Shown here piece after piece: positions 1-6,700 of a stretch of 21,755 nucleotides of DNA. This DNA is from CAZMXI01 sp964570205 (GTDB lineage Bacteria; Planctomycetota; Phycisphaerae; Tepidisphaerales; Tepidisphaeraceae): NCBI GenBank assembly GCA_964570205.1, contig CAZMXI010000079.1, forward strand, positions 1-21,755, written 5' to 3'. The position numbers and the translations under genes are program-made. The notes beneath the pieces were generated by a model. The model was not told the origin of the DNA, did not search any database, and saw only the letters and a list, made by a program, of their open reading frames with translations. Each line of letters starts with the position of its first letter. The first letter of the stretch is position 1.

Positions 1-340
1 CGACCCGGGCGTCGAGCCCGATCGCCTCGGTGAGCGCCTGGCGCACCACCTCGGCGTGCACCCCCTGGTTGAACGTCGCGGCCAGCCCCCCGCTGCTCAG
101 CCCGAGCAGCACGCGCTGCCCGTCCAGCCCGCGAAAGATCTCGGGGATGTCGCTGGTGTTGCCGTTGACCTGGTCCATGTTGAAGTCGCTCATGGCCTTC
201 AGATCGACTTCCTTGTAATCGCCGCGGTCGTGAATGCCGCCGCTGAGCTGCGTGTCGATGAACAGGTAGACCGGATAGCCGACAATCAGCAGGATGACGC
301 CGACGAAGACGAGGATGCGAAGGTTCAGTCGCTGCGGCAT
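1..340 (-). CDS. Membrane-anchored protein, partial (DUF3299-like N-terminal part)
   Basis: The reading frame starts with ATG at 340 on the minus strand and runs off the left edge, giving 113 residues. Residues 8-27 form one hydrophobic segment (LRILVFVGVILLIVGYPVYL), so the protein is probably anchored in the inner membrane with the rest in the periplasm. Residues about 62-80 (DIPEIFRGLDGQRVLL) resemble the stretch before the conserved core of DUF3299 proteins, which also fits its place 40 bases after a clear DUF3299 gene. The next residues (GLSSGGLAATF...) do not look like the usual DUF3299 continuation, where a Gly-x-Met and later a CCFG-PP motif are expected. Either this is a divergent protein or the sequence at the window edge is rearranged. 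It is the fourth and last visible gene of the ABC operon. Confidence 0.6.
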   Translation of the reverse strand, partial: MPQRLNLRILVFVGVILLIVGYPVYLFIDTQLSGGIHDRGDYKEVDLKAMSDFNMDQVNGNTSDIPEIFRGLDGQRVLLGLSSGGLAATFNQGVHAEVVRQALTEAIGLDARV

Positions 341-380
341 GTTGGTGGTCCACTCGATTCCGCGTGCGTCAAGGCGACGC

Positions 381-869
381 CTAGCGCGCGGGTTTGATGC
401 TGGAGGCCTGAATCTCAAAGACGCTGACGGTCAGGCCCTGGTCCTTCTTTTCCTCCACCCTTAGTGTTCCTTCCACGGTCAGTTCATCCGGATAGTAACT
501 GACGGCCTTCCCGGTGGGGCAGTATACCATGATCGTATGGTGAACTTGAGGGGGTTGGCCGAAACAGCAGGCAAAAAGGTTCGGCAATAGTACGAATTCC
601 CGGATTCGGTCCGCCTGGTCAACCGGAATCATGTACCCGCTCACCCGAATCCGGATGCCCGTCAGTGCTTTCACATCTTCGGGAATCTGCCCGGCCTTCT
701 CGGGGTCGTAATCGAAATTACCGAGGTCCGCAATGGCAATCTGGAGAACTTTGTCGGCGGCGGGCCGAGTGTGCGGGGTCCGGGCGGTTCTTTTCTCAGC
801 CGCCAGAACCCCTTGGGACATGCCAGAGAATAAGGCCAGGCAGGTCACCGCGACGAAGCGCCACATCAT
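381..869 (-). CDS. DUF3299 family exported protein
   Basis: This 162-residue protein has an N-terminal signal peptide (hydrophobic residues 4-20, likely cleavage after VLAA near 24). The family signature is clear: IRVSGYMIPVDQ at about 73-85, then LFACCFGQPPQVHH at 98-111 with C101, C102, H110 and H111, followed by C117. These Cys and His residues could bind a metal, but that is an inference. DUF3299 proteins often sit beside MacB/FtsX-type ABC transporters, as here: the permease gene ends 16 bases upstream. I recall that in vibrios a related cassette belongs to a zinc-responsive system, which I could not check. Two ATG codons are adjacent at the start, with a GGAAGGAG ribosome binding site just before them. 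A periplasmic accessory or ligand-binding role for the transporter is the best guess; the biochemical function is unknown. Confidence 0.85.
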   Translation of the reverse strand: MMWRFVAVTCLALFSGMSQGVLAAEKRTARTPHTRPAADKVLQIAIADLGNFDYDPEKAGQIPEDVKALTGIRIRVSGYMIPVDQADRIREFVLLPNLFACCFGQPPQVHHTIMVYCPTGKAVSYYPDELTVEGTLRVEEKKDQGLTVSVFEIQASSIKPAR

Positions 870-885
870 TCGCTCCTTCCATAAC

Positions 886-2304
886 TTAGGTTGCGACGAG
901 GTGGGTTGCCACTGGCGTGGTGTAAGCCTTGAGCGCCGGGATCAGCCCGGCAATGACCGCCAGCACGACAACTCCGGCCAAGTATAGCGCGATGTGCGGG
1001 TCGTAGGCGAGCCAGTGGATGCCTTCGCCGAGCAGATTGCTCATGTAGATGGAGCCGACGCCGGCGATGGCGTGGCCGACGACGATGCCGGCGATGCCGC
1101 CGAGGAGGCCGATGAGCCCCGCCTCGGTGCAGATCAGCAGCAGGACGCGGTTTCGCGTAGCGCCCAGGGCGCGGAGAATCGCAATCTCGCGGCGGCGGGC
1201 CGCGATCGAGTTGTAAATGCTGACCAGAATCGAAACCGCGGCGACCACGGAGACCATAATGCTAATGGCCAGAAGCACTTGTGCTCCAGTGTTGAAAAAG
1301 GTCTGGAAGAAGTTGGCCATTTCCATGCCCGGGGCGACGGCCATGGCGTAGTCGGTGTTGTTGATCTGCCGATCGAGGATAGCCGCCCAGACGCCTTTGG
1401 CGCGGACGAGAACGGCCGACACGCGCCAGGCGGTCTTCGGAACATGAAGCTCGATCGTACCGTCCGGGTTCAGGTGATAGACATGGTCGTGATCGTGGCC
1501 GGCGTGTTCACCGGGCTCGCCGGCATGGTCGTCGTGGTCGTCGGGCTGGGTGGCCGGATGGTCGTGGTCATCATGGGGCTTGGTGGCGGGGGTTGGCTTG
1601 CCGGCCATTTCTTCCAGGCCTTCGCCGTGGGAGGGGATGGCATAGAAGCTGACAAGGGGGATGAAAATGGAACTGTCGTTGGCGGTGCGGGTGGGCTGGA
1701 GGATGCCGACGACGGTCCACTCTTCGGTGTGTTCATCCTTGTACATCTTGGCCTTTGTGGTGCCGTGCTCAGCGCGAATCTTGGACCCCAGCTTCAGGCC
1801 GGTCCGGCGGGCAACTTCAAAGCCGATGACGGCCTCGAACTTCAGCGGGTGAAATGATTTACCTTCAGCCATTTCGAACCGCCGGCCGAGGCGGTACATG
1901 GGGATGCTGTTCTCAGCCAGGGATTGGCCGGTTTCGGATAGGCCGAAGAGCGTGGTGGAGGTGCCGATGAGGGGGAAGCCTTCGTAGTTGTCACCGACGG
2001 CGAGGGGGACGGCCCATTCAATAGCGCGGTTCTGGCGAAGGGAATCGTAAACCGAGAACGGGATGGTGCCCTGGCTGTCAGTCACGTGGTAGACGGTGTT
2101 CAGGACGAGCCCGAGCTTGGAGCCCTTGGGGCCGACGATCAGGTTGTACCCGAAATCGGTCTGGCGGAAGAGGCTGTCGCCTTCGCGTTGGGCGATGAGG
2201 GTGGCGGTGGCCAGCCCGACGCCAAGCAGGACGGAAAGGAGCGTGAGCCAGGTGGATAAGGCTCGCTGGCGCATCTGTTTGATGACGAGTTGGTAGAGGT
2301 TCAT
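886..2304 (-). CDS. ABC transporter permease, FtsX/MacB type, with His-rich periplasmic loop
   Basis: The 472-residue protein has the MacB/LolC/FtsX layout: one N-terminal membrane helix (about 18-37), a large periplasmic domain, and three C-terminal helices (about 341-365, 384-412 and 437-458). The cytoplasmic segment ARRREIAILRALGATRNRV (369-387) is the coupling region typical of the FtsX domain that contacts the ATPase. The periplasmic part starts with a conserved-looking GYNLIVGPKGSKLGLVLN (52-69). Residues 244-277 are extraordinarily rich in His and Asp: ten histidines in 34 residues, including HDDHDH, HDDH and HDHDH. Such loops bind Zn, Ni or Co in many transport proteins, so metal handling is likely. 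MacB-type pumps usually do not pass ions across the membrane but move or extract envelope substrates, so the loop may instead sense metal. The gene lies between its ATPase (35 bases upstream) and a DUF3299 gene. Confidence 0.9.
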   Translation of the reverse strand: MNLYQLVIKQMRQRALSTWLTLLSVLLGVGLATATLIAQREGDSLFRQTDFGYNLIVGPKGSKLGLVLNTVYHVTDSQGTIPFSVYDSLRQNRAIEWAVPLAVGDNYEGFPLIGTSTTLFGLSETGQSLAENSIPMYRLGRRFEMAEGKSFHPLKFEAVIGFEVARRTGLKLGSKIRAEHGTTKAKMYKDEHTEEWTVVGILQPTRTANDSSIFIPLVSFYAIPSHGEGLEEMAGKPTPATKPHDDHDHPATQPDDHDDHAGEPGEHAGHDHDHVYHLNPDGTIELHVPKTAWRVSAVLVRAKGVWAAILDRQINNTDYAMAVAPGMEMANFFQTFFNTGAQVLLAISIMVSVVAAVSILVSIYNSIAARRREIAILRALGATRNRVLLLICTEAGLIGLLGGIAGIVVGHAIAGVGSIYMSNLLGEGIHWLAYDPHIALYLAGVVVLAVIAGLIPALKAYTTPVATHLVAT

Positions 2305-2339
2305 AAAGGTTTCCGTTTGCTGCGGTTATGGCTTCGTGA

Positions 2340-3032
2340 TCAGCGCTGAGCGGGGACAACAATGGAGTTAAGCTCGACCAGGTGGAGCACGGTCGAGAAC
2401 TGGCCGGTAACGGCAGGATCATGGGACACGGTCAGGAGCGTGGCTTGCACTTCCCTGCAGAGCTTCTGAATGAGCTCAAGGACCTGGCGGGCATTGGCCG
2501 GGTCGAGGGCGCCGGTGGGCTCATCGGCAAGGACCAGCCTGGGGCGATTGGCCAGGGCGCGGGCGACGGCGACGCGCTGCTGCTGGCCGACGGAGAGCCG
2601 ATCGGGCTTGTAATGGAGGCGTTCGGCAAGACCGACCTCGGCGAGAAGATGCCTGGCGAACTCGGAGTCATGCCGGCGGCCGGTGAAGGACATGCCGAGC
2701 AGGACGTTTTCGAGGGCGGTGAAGCCGGGCAGCAGGTGGTGGGTCTGGAAGATGTAGCCGATGTATCGGCCGCGGAAGACATCGCGGGCGGCTTCGGAGA
2801 GGGCGGTAAGATTGGATGTCTGTGAATCGATACTGTAGATGATCTGCCCGGCATCGGGTGCGAGGATTCCGGCAACAAGATGCAGCAGCGTGGTCTTGCC
2901 CGAGCCGCTCGAACCGACGAGGGCAACCTGCTGGCCGGCGTCAATCGAGAGGGAGTCGATGTCGATGATGGGGACGACGGAGCCATCTGGGGCAAAATAG
3001 GACTTCTTGAGGTTTGCGATCTGAAGGAACAT
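2340..3032 (-). CDS. ABC transporter ATP-binding protein (MacB/LolD type)
   Basis: The 230-residue protein is a complete ABC ATPase. Walker A is GSSGSGKT at 40-47, the Q-loop glutamine is Q96, the signature is LSVGQQQR at 146-153, Walker B is LVLADEP at 166-172, and the switch histidine is H204 in TVSHD. The short length and lack of a membrane part place it in the LolD/MacB-N class that pairs with FtsX-type permeases, matching the next gene. The frame stays open upstream to 3182, but ATG 3032 is the right start: it begins with MFLQIANLKKSY, normal for the family, and has AGGAG about 8 bases upstream. It is the first gene of the operon and would power the His-rich permease. Confidence 0.93.
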   Translation of the reverse strand: MFLQIANLKKSYFAPDGSVVPIIDIDSLSIDAGQQVALVGSSGSGKTTLLHLVAGILAPDAGQIIYSIDSQTSNLTALSEAARDVFRGRYIGYIFQTHHLLPGFTALENVLLGMSFTGRRHDSEFARHLLAEVGLAERLHYKPDRLSVGQQQRVAVARALANRPRLVLADEPTGALDPANARQVLELIQKLCREVQATLLTVSHDPAVTGQFSTVLHLVELNSIVVPAQR

Positions 3033-3056
3033 GGGATTGGATTCTCCTGAGGCAGG

Positions 3057-3084
3057 ATGATATTCGGTTGGGGGGAAGGGGCAA
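3057..3084 (-). promoter_or_regulatory. Putative sigma70-type promoter of the ABC operon
   Basis: On the minus strand a TTGCCC box (3079-3084) is followed after 16 bases by TATCAT (3057-3062), and the ATPase start codon lies 24 bases further on. The match is fair rather than strong. No palindromic Zur- or Fur-like box was seen around it. Confidence 0.4.
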
Positions 3085-3181
3085 GGGAACCGCGCTGAGG
3101 CCAGGTGATGCCTGATGTCGCGATTAAGACGCAACCGCACGGATTTGGCGCGAGTCGGCCACCCCTGAAATGGATGGGACA

Positions 3182-3904
3182 TCAGCGCATCCGGGGGTCG
3201 TAGTGTTGGGGCTGACGGGTGAGTTCACGGGTGATGTAGTCGCAATGGCCATCGGCGAAGGCGGCATTGCCGCGGGCTTTGACGTGCTGGCCCCGGCGAT
3301 CGTGGCGGGTGGCGAGGTCGTTGACAATGCTGGTGCCGACGAGTTCGGGATGCCAGTTGCCATCGTCGATGGTGGTTTCATCCTCCTCGACGAGGAGAAT
3401 CTTGTCGGATGGGTTGCGGACGTTGGTGATCTTGATGGCGGTGGGGCCGTGAAAACTGCTGAAGCGGTAGTTCATCGTGTAGCTGTAAAGGTAGGGGTTG
3501 GCCGAGATGGAGCGGAGTCGCTTCTCTATGTCGTCGGACGGACACCGGAAGACCTTGACGTTGAACGAGCCGAGGTATTTGGCAATGGCGGAGTGCTTGG
3601 GGTCGCGGGGGTTGGATTTGGTCTCCCAGTGTATCCAATCTTCGGAGCGCTGGGGGGCGGGCTCGTCGACGCCGGCGTGGAACGGGTAATAGCCGCGGTT
3701 ATCGCCGGTGTACATGACCATGGCGGTGCCGAGCTGGCGGAGGTTGCTCTGACAGGCGACGCGATTGGCGGATTCTTTGGCGGCCGCGAGGGCGGGGAGC
3801 AGGATGGAGATCAACAACGCGATGATGCCGATGACGACGAGCAGCTCGACGAGGGTGAAGGCGAGGCAATGGAATGCGGATTTTTGGGCGCGGCAAATCG
3901 ACAT
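3182..3904 (-). CDS. Prepilin-like protein with type IV N-terminal methylation motif
   Basis: The 240-residue protein has a 15-residue basic leader, then AFTLVELLVVIGIIALL at 15-31, the prepilin peptidase cleavage motif followed by a hydrophobic helix. The usual Gly at -1 is replaced by Ala, which is common in this lineage. After the helix comes CQSNLRQLGTAMVMYTGDN (54-72), normal for the planctomycetal pseudopilin-like family, and near the end the AAFADGH motif (about 218-224) typical of the DUF1559/H-X9-DG group. Such genes exist in many copies in Planctomycetota genomes and probably encode cell-surface or type II secretion-related proteins; specific roles are unknown. A paralogue lies at 6701-7402. 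The upstream ABC operon starts beyond this gene's stop and is probably transcribed separately. Confidence 0.88.
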   Translation of the reverse strand: MSICRAQKSAFHCLAFTLVELLVVIGIIALLISILLPALAAAKESANRVACQSNLRQLGTAMVMYTGDNRGYYPFHAGVDEPAPQRSEDWIHWETKSNPRDPKHSAIAKYLGSFNVKVFRCPSDDIEKRLRSISANPYLYSYTMNYRFSSFHGPTAIKITNVRNPSDKILLVEEDETTIDDGNWHPELVGTSIVNDLATRHDRRGQHVKARGNAAFADGHCDYITRELTRQPQHYDPRMR

Positions 3905-3989
3905 GACGCCGGGAGTTTATCCGGAAGAGTTGAATAGGGGCAATTCGGACACGATGAAGAAGAAGTCTGCGCCAGAAGCAGCACCGCCC

Positions 3990-4017
3990 GCGACGACGGG
4001 CAAATGCCGGTCGTCGC
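3990..4017. other. Imperfect hairpin between PEP-CTERM and prepilin genes
   Basis: Arms GCGACGAC (3990-3997) and GTCGTCGC (4010-4017) pair perfectly, with three more pairs inside after a G-G mismatch and an AAAT loop. There is no T-run on either side, so it is not a typical intrinsic terminator. On the minus strand it could act as a factor-assisted terminator after the PEP-CTERM gene or lie in the leader of the prepilin gene. Confidence 0.4.
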
Positions 4018-4074
4018 GAGCGGTGATGCAAGGCGCGGGATACCACCGTCAGGGGCAACCCGAGGGGGTGTCTA

Positions 4075-4803
4075 TCAGCGGCGTCTGCGAAACGTCAGAA
4101 GCGAGCCGAGACCGAGAAGGGCCAGGCTTGCCGGCTCGGGGACCGGGGTGACCGTGAAGTTCGAAAGCGTGACGGTCTGCTCGGAATCCCAAAGGCCTAC
4201 GCGGAAGGCCTGGATTTCACTCAGGTTGCCGTTCAGCGTGGTATCCCAGGTAACGACCGGGTCCCCGGTGGTGATGTCGGTGATGCCAACGGTGTACGTG
4301 GTCTCTGACGTAAACGTGAATTCGATGTGCAGGCCACCCATAGGGTTGGTGCCGTCTATGCTCTGGCCGGTGCCTTCGTGGTTCAACTTGCTGACATTGT
4401 TGCCCGAGTAGATCAGGCGGTGGGTGGCGAACTGGTTGTTCTCGTTGGCCGTTCCCTTGATGAAGACGGTCGCGGTATCGCCAATCCAATTGGAATTGCC
4501 ATCGCCGATCAGGTCGATCTGATCGTGGGTCACCCTGTAATCGTACGACACTTTGTCGCCAACCTGGAGCGTCAGCAAAGTCACCATGGAACAATCCCTG
4601 CCGCCGCTGCCAAAGACACCGCGCATGGTGCCGGTGTTGGCGTCAACAACGGCATATTCCGTGTGAATGTCGGCGTTGTCTCGATGAGTGGCATCCTGGG
4701 TGGTCCAGGTTCGGCCTGAGAAGACGACGCTGGCATTGGCCGAGGTGACAAGGAACCCCGCCGCCGCCAACGCAAGAGCGACACAGGTACGAATCGATCG
4801 CAT
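4075..4803 (-). CDS. PEP-CTERM sorting-domain protein
   Basis: The 242-residue protein begins with a signal peptide (MRSIRTCVALALAAAGFLVT, cleavage likely after SANA at 24) and ends with the PEP-CTERM tripartite tail: VPEP at 221-224, a hydrophobic stretch at 225-238 and RRRR at 239-242. These tails are recognised by exosortase for export and surface or exopolysaccharide attachment. The middle is Thr/Asn/Asp-rich beta-type sequence without a recognisable enzyme motif, possibly a lectin- or concanavalin-like fold. The start at 4803 is chosen because GGAGGAG lies just upstream and the signal peptide begins there; the frame is open for another 35 codons. No exosortase gene is in the window. A promoter is proposed at 4897-4924. 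Confidence 0.88.
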   Translation of the reverse strand: MRSIRTCVALALAAAGFLVTSANASVVFSGRTWTTQDATHRDNADIHTEYAVVDANTGTMRGVFGSGGRDCSMVTLLTLQVGDKVSYDYRVTHDQIDLIGDGNSNWIGDTATVFIKGTANENNQFATHRLIYSGNNVSKLNHEGTGQSIDGTNPMGGLHIEFTFTSETTYTVGITDITTGDPVVTWDTTLNGNLSEIQAFRVGLWDSEQTVTLSNFTVTPVPEPASLALLGLGSLLTFRRRR

Positions 4804-4896
4804 GGACTCTCCTCCACGATTGCACGTAAGACGTGGTGCCGGCGAAATGCCCTCCGCCATCGCTTGGACAGCGACAACGGGTGCCCGCACGAGTTC

Positions 4897-4924
4897 AATA
4901 TACCACATACACGCGCCCCGACAA
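4897..4924 (-). promoter_or_regulatory. Putative promoter of the PEP-CTERM gene
   Basis: On the minus strand TTGTCG (4919-4924) is followed after 16 bases by TATATT (4897-4902). The predicted transcript start is near 4890, giving a leader of about 87 bases before the ATG at 4803. Confidence 0.5.
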
Positions 4925-5264
4925 CCGAAACCCCGAAAATGCCTGCGTTTCCGGAACAGAAGTCAAGAAGGGAGGCACGCGGCTTGGCTCTACTTGAGAA
5001 GATGGGGCGTCCGGAAAGCCTGGGGGGGATTGCTCTGCCCCAAGCGGGCGCACGCCGGACGCAGGTCGGCCTTCGGATCATGGCCCGGCGCTAAGAACAC
5101 CAGGGGAGTTCGTCAAGGGCAAACCTCGGCCGTAAGCTGGCGCAGAGTCTATTCATCGGCCGATTGGCGTGTGGCAATGCGCACATACCCCACCTCCAAA
5201 TCCGGTCGCAGTACCACAATCAAGGCCGGGGCGATGTCTGCCAGTTTCCAGGTGCGCGTGGCGG

Positions 5265-5306
5265 ATAAAACAACAGAACCGCAAATGCTGATTGCACCTG
5301 CGGCTC
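5265..5306 (-). terminator. Intrinsic terminator of tRNA-Ser
   Basis: On the minus strand GAGCCGCA (5299-5306) pairs with TGCGGTTC (5276-5283), with one G-U pair and a short inner TGC/GCA stem, followed by TGTTGTTTTAT. It lies 21 bases after the tRNA 3' end. Confidence 0.7.
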
Positions 5307-5327
5307 TGAAAGCCGATGCTTCTCCAA

Positions 5328-5418
5328 CGGAGAGGGGGGGATTCGAACCCCCGGTACAGGTTTTAGCCCGTACAACGGTTTAGCAAACCGTCGCCTTCAG
5401 CCACTCGGCCACCTCTCC
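5328..5418 (-). tRNA. tRNA-Ser (anticodon GCT)
   Basis: The minus strand folds as a class II tRNA. The acceptor GGAGAGG (5412-5418) pairs with CCTCTCC. The D-arm region contains GGCCGAGTGGCTGAAGGC, and the anticodon stem-loop is ACGGTTTGCTAAACCGT with anticodon GCT. A long variable arm follows (GTACGGGCTAAAACCTGTACC), then the T-arm GGGGGTTCGAATCCCCC. The long variable arm and GCT anticodon identify serine (AGC/AGT codons). The discriminator base is G at 5328, and CCA is not encoded. It has its own promoter and terminator, so it is a single-gene unit. Confidence 0.96.
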
Positions 5419-5432
5419 AGAATGTGCGGGCT

Positions 5433-5460
5433 ATTCTAGCTGACGACACCCGCTTGGCAA
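5433..5460 (-). promoter_or_regulatory. Promoter of tRNA-Ser
   Basis: On the minus strand TTGCCA (5455-5460) and TAGAAT (5433-5438) are separated by 16 bases. The predicted start is about 8 bases before the mature tRNA 5' end, a normal spacing for a tRNA gene. Confidence 0.6.
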
Positions 5461-5677
5461 GCGCGATACCCGGCCAGATGTGCCCGCACATCGCACGTTC
5501 GGCAGGCACACAATGGTTTTGACGCCGGCGCAGGCGGCAGTACCATTCGGCCTGACCGGCGCGCGCTGGCATGAGGTCTCGGGACAGGCACAGGAGGACC
5601 CAACGTCGGGCGGCCATCGCGGTATGGATTGAGAGAGTACAGGAAACATCAGGATTATGAGAAACGGAGAGAGCATC

Positions 5678-6583
5678 ATGGATCGTCGCACGTTTTTGAA
5701 GGGCTCTTTGATCGGGCTGGGCATGGCGGGCTCGGGCGCAACATTGGCGAGGGCGCAGGCGGCATCGGTCGAGAAGCCCAAGGCAGCGCTGAAGCTTTCG
5801 AGCCAGCTCGGGCAGATCCCGGGCCGGTCGCTGAAGGAAAAGGCTGACAACATCGCGAAGTTCGGCGGCCAGGCGCTGGAACTGGGCGGCGGCTTCAACC
5901 CCAAGGACGTCCTGGAAGCCTTGCGTGAATCGGGCATCAAGGTCAGCGCAATCTGCGCGGCCGACGGCCCTTACATCGTGGCCGACGAAGCGCAGCGCCG
6001 CCGCGCGGTGGACAACGCCAAGAGGATCCTCGAGCGCGCTGGCGAAGTGGGCTCGACGGGCGTGATCATGGTGCCCGCGTTCAACGGCAAGAAGGACCAG
6101 CTCTGGGGCGGCGAGGCCCACAGGATCCTGGTCGATCAGCTCCTGGAAATGGGCGAGGTGGCGGCCAAGGCCGGCACGTTCATCCTGCTGGAGCCGCTGA
6201 ACAACGGCGAGGCCTGGTTCCTGCGGAACCTGGCGTCGGCCAGCTTCATCTGCCGCGAGTGCGAGAAGAAGAACCCCGAGGCCGCCAAGGGCGTGGGCAT
6301 GATGGGCGACTTCTATCACATGCACATCGAGGAAACGAGCGATTGCGGCGCGTTCCTCTCGGCCGGCAAGTATCTCAAGCACGTTCACCTGGCCACCCGC
6401 AGCCGCGCCCGCGCGATCCCGCACTGGGACAACTCCGACTACCGCGATGGCTTCCGCGGGCTGAAGATGATCGGCTACCAGGGCTATTGCTCGCTGGAAT
6501 GCGGCATGCGCGGCGACCCGATGGTCGAGGTCAAGAAGTGCTTTGACTACCTCAAGAAGCAGTGGGAAGAGGCGACGGTCTGA
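5678..6583 (+). CDS. Tat-exported sugar phosphate isomerase/epimerase family protein (xylose isomerase-like TIM barrel)
   Basis: The 301-residue protein starts with a twin-arginine signal, RRTFLKG at 3-9, then a hydrophobic stretch and cleavage near ARAQA (24-28). The rest matches the AP endonuclease 2 / hydroxypyruvate isomerase-like TIM barrel family. Likely divalent metal ligands are E172 in LLEPLN, D211 and H214 in GDFYHMHIEE, H237 in KHVHLAT and E274 in CSLECG. The substrate is probably a sugar or sugar acid, but cannot be named from sequence. Tat export of such folded enzymes is common in Planctomycetota. ATG 5678 is preferred over an in-frame ATG at 5657 because GGAGAG precedes it and the Tat motif then lies at the very N-terminus. 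The 259 bases upstream, back to the tRNA, show nothing beyond the tRNA promoter. Confidence 0.88.
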   Translation: MDRRTFLKGSLIGLGMAGSGATLARAQAASVEKPKAALKLSSQLGQIPGRSLKEKADNIAKFGGQALELGGGFNPKDVLEALRESGIKVSAICAADGPYIVADEAQRRRAVDNAKRILERAGEVGSTGVIMVPAFNGKKDQLWGGEAHRILVDQLLEMGEVAAKAGTFILLEPLNNGEAWFLRNLASASFICRECEKKNPEAAKGVGMMGDFYHMHIEETSDCGAFLSAGKYLKHVHLATRSRARAIPHWDNSDYRDGFRGLKMIGYQGYCSLECGMRGDPMVEVKKCFDYLKKQWEEATV

Positions 6584-6613
6584 CCCCATTGCCGCCGGAA
6601 CAGCCGGACTGCG

Positions 6614-6650
6614 AGCCCACGGTCTATTTTGGCCGTGGGCTTTTTGCTTT
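6614..6650 (+). terminator. Intrinsic terminator after the TIM-barrel gene
   Basis: AGCCCACGG (6614-6622) pairs perfectly with CCGTGGGCT (6633-6641) around a 10-base loop, followed by TTTTTGCTTT. It starts 31 bases after the stop codon. Confidence 0.9.
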
Positions 6651-6676
6651 GTCCGCTGCCCGCGACACGGTATGCT
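6649..6676 (+). promoter_or_regulatory. Putative promoter of the second prepilin gene
   Basis: TTGTCC (6649-6654) and TATGCT (6671-6676) are 16 bases apart, and the ATG at 6701 follows about 18 bases after the predicted start. The -35 box overlaps the end of the upstream terminator T-run. Confidence 0.4.
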
Positions 6677-6700
6677 TCCGTCGCATCACGTCATTTGCCC

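Larger units (their letters stand above)
4804..5327. other. Non-coding stretch with a structured stem at 5007-5062
   Basis: These 524 bases hold no convincing gene on either strand; the open frames here lack ribosome binding sites, codon bias and recognisable motifs. The side next to 4803 carries the leader and promoter of the PEP-CTERM gene. Around 5007-5062 lies a long-range pairing: GCGTCCGG (5007-5014) with CCGGACGC (5055-5062), enclosing smaller GCC/GGC and GGGG/CCCC pairs. The stretch next to 5327 holds the terminator of the tRNA-Ser gene. I found no match to 6S RNA, RNase P RNA, SRP RNA or tmRNA cores. Confidence 0.5.

Noticed and set aside
1480..1580. Repetitive GGTCGTGGTCGTC-like DNA as a possible tandem repeat or CRISPR
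   Set aside because: It is simply the coding sequence for the His/Asp-rich loop of the permease; no regular repeat-spacer pattern exists there or elsewhere in the window.
3033..3182. Extended N-terminus of the ABC ATPase from an ATG at 3182
   Set aside because: The extra 50 residues have no family match, and the ATG at 3032 has a good ribosome binding site.
5160..5260. Possible sigma54 promoter (TGGCA-like) between the PEP-CTERM gene and tRNA-Ser
   Set aside because: The GG and GC elements do not have the required 10-base spacing.
4688..5383. Plus-strand open frame of 231 codons running into the tRNA-Ser gene
   Set aside because: It ends inside a tRNA in the typical spurious FEPPVQV-like translation, and its start lies antisense to the PEP-CTERM gene.
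5328..5418. tRNA-Ser as an integration site for a mobile element
   Set aside because: No integrase gene and no repeated tRNA 3' end were seen nearby.
5363..6589. Open frame of 408 codons on the minus strand opposite the TIM-barrel gene
   Set aside because: It overlaps the tRNA gene and the well-supported plus-strand gene, and has no family resemblance.
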